Translations under genes and position numbers: made by a program | The notes under the pieces: generated by a model | Told to the model about the DNA's origin: nothing | Database searches by the model: none | What the model saw: the letters and a program-made list of their open reading frames with translations, nothing else | Assembly (NCBI RefSeq): GCF_019947135.1 | Contig: NZ_JAGSHT010000010.1 | Location: 310,001 to 374,000 of the forward strand | DNA: 64,000 bases | DNA from: Occultella gossypii | GTDB taxonomy: Bacteria; Actinomycetota; Actinomycetes; Actinomycetales; Beutenbergiaceae | Direction: 5' to 3' | In this document: piece by piece, positions 63,593-64,000 of the stretch | How positions within the stretch are numbered: the stretch's first letter is position 1 | Layout: the number at the start of each line of letters is the position of its first letter

Positions 63593-64000
63593 TCAAGCCT
63601 CCGGGTCGGTGACGTCCGCGACCTGGGCGCCGAGAACCCGAATGGCATCGTCGCCGTCGACCGTCGCGGCCACTCCGAAGGCGCCACCGCCGATCGAGAT
63701 CTGCCGCCCGGCGACCCGCTCGTCGGCGATCACCGGCCACGCGGTGCTGGCGCCGAACGGCGTGATCGTGCCGCGCTCGTATCCCGTGACCTCGAGGGCC
63801 CTGGTGGCGTCCGGCATGGAGAGCCGGTTCACGCCGAGCAGGGCGCGCAACTTCGGCCACGAGATGGTCCGGTCCCCGGGTACCAGGACGAACAGGTAGT
63901 CACCGGAGGCCCGACGGACCACCATCGTCTTGACGATGTCCCCCGGCTCCACGCCGCGGGCCGCGGCAGCCTCGGCGAGCGAACCGACCCGTCCGTGGGT
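63593..64000 (-). CDS. YbaK/ProX-type aminoacyl-tRNA deacylase, C-terminal part (gene runs off the right edge)
   Basis: The frame is open from the window edge to a stop at 63593, so the N-terminus lies outside. The visible 135 residues (THGRVGSLAEAAAARGVEPG, IVKTMVVRR, and later ISWPKLRALLG and TPFGA) fit the YbaK domain, which removes wrongly attached amino acids such as Cys from tRNA-Pro. It is the first gene of a unit with the glycosylase and perhaps ndh. Confidence 0.85.
   Translation of the reverse strand, partial: THGRVGSLAEAAAARGVEPGDIVKTMVVRRASGDYLFVLVPGDRTISWPKLRALLGVNRLSMPDATRALEVTGYERGTITPFGASTAWPVIADERVAGRQISIGGGAFGVAATVDGDDAIRVLGAQVADVTDPEA

Noticed and set aside
1-64000. CRISPR arrays, insertion sequences, prophage genes
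   Set aside because: No regularly spaced repeats, transposase, integrase or phage structural genes were found anywhere in the window.

Overview
The window is very GC-rich, has dense genes with many 4-base ATGA/GTGA overlaps, uses GTG starts freely and carries strong purine-rich ribosome binding sites. Several markers point to an actinobacterium, most likely of the order Micrococcales: a mycothiol S-conjugate amidase (mca) next to a DUF4307-type gene, a complete LpqY-SugABC-like trehalose importer, a short-chain-type Z-prenyl transferase divergent from a hemolysin III gene (the same pairing I recall for Rv1086/Rv1085c of mycobacteria), rmuC, greA and NDH-2. The assignment is from family recognition only; no search was run.

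Layout. 1-2886: a minus-strand set of histidine kinase, response regulator and (cut by the window edge) fatty acid desaturase, with a near-palindrome just upstream of the desaturase. 2.9-14.7 kb: an accessory region of mostly small, poorly known genes: a decayed phosphodiesterase fragment, an AraC/GyrI-like regulator, a DUF4261-like protein, YezG-like and type-VII-secretion-associated-like proteins, two proteins sharing one C-terminal domain, GNAT and VOC proteins, and two genes each broken by a single-base frameshift. It reads like a collection of immunity-type genes without a visible toxin. 14.8-20.2 kb: housekeeping (ychF, an ABC exporter, rmuC). 20.3-26.2 kb: a Ugp-like glycerophosphodiester/sugar importer without its own ATPase, a GDPD, a HAD phosphatase and a SorC/DeoR-type regulator. 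26.2-30.5 kb: ispH, then the tightly overlapping xseA-xseB-fructokinase-carbonic anhydrase operon.

30.5-35 kb: the LpqY-SugABC-like trehalose importer operon. 35-36.7 kb: an XRE-type DNA-binding domain fused to a MurA-like enolpyruvyl transferase, with a perfect palindrome at its start. 36.8-45.5 kb: PIN-PhoH ATPase, Z-prenyl transferase, hemolysin III (with tandem operator-like repeats), PPK2, nitrilase-type amidase, mca, DUF4307-type protein and a membrane-anchored putative gluzincin protease. 45.7-53.3 kb: greA, threonine dehydratase, AI-2E-family permease, msrA, methyltransferase, FKBP, acetyl xylan esterase and a Bax-inhibitor-like protein, separated by clear hairpin terminators.

53.6-57.5 kb: an ABC exporter followed by its own histidine kinase/regulator pair. 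57.5-64 kb: GNAT, lipoprotein, transmembrane Ser/Thr kinase, a 74-nt tRNA with anticodon UAA and a short variable loop, NDH-2, family-5-like uracil-DNA glycosylase and a YbaK-type protein cut by the right edge.

The best candidates for follow-up are the kinase-regulator-desaturase module with its operator, the HTH-MurA fusion with its palindrome, the immunity-like island with the duplicated domain, the tandem repeat in front of hemolysin III, and the unusual tRNA.
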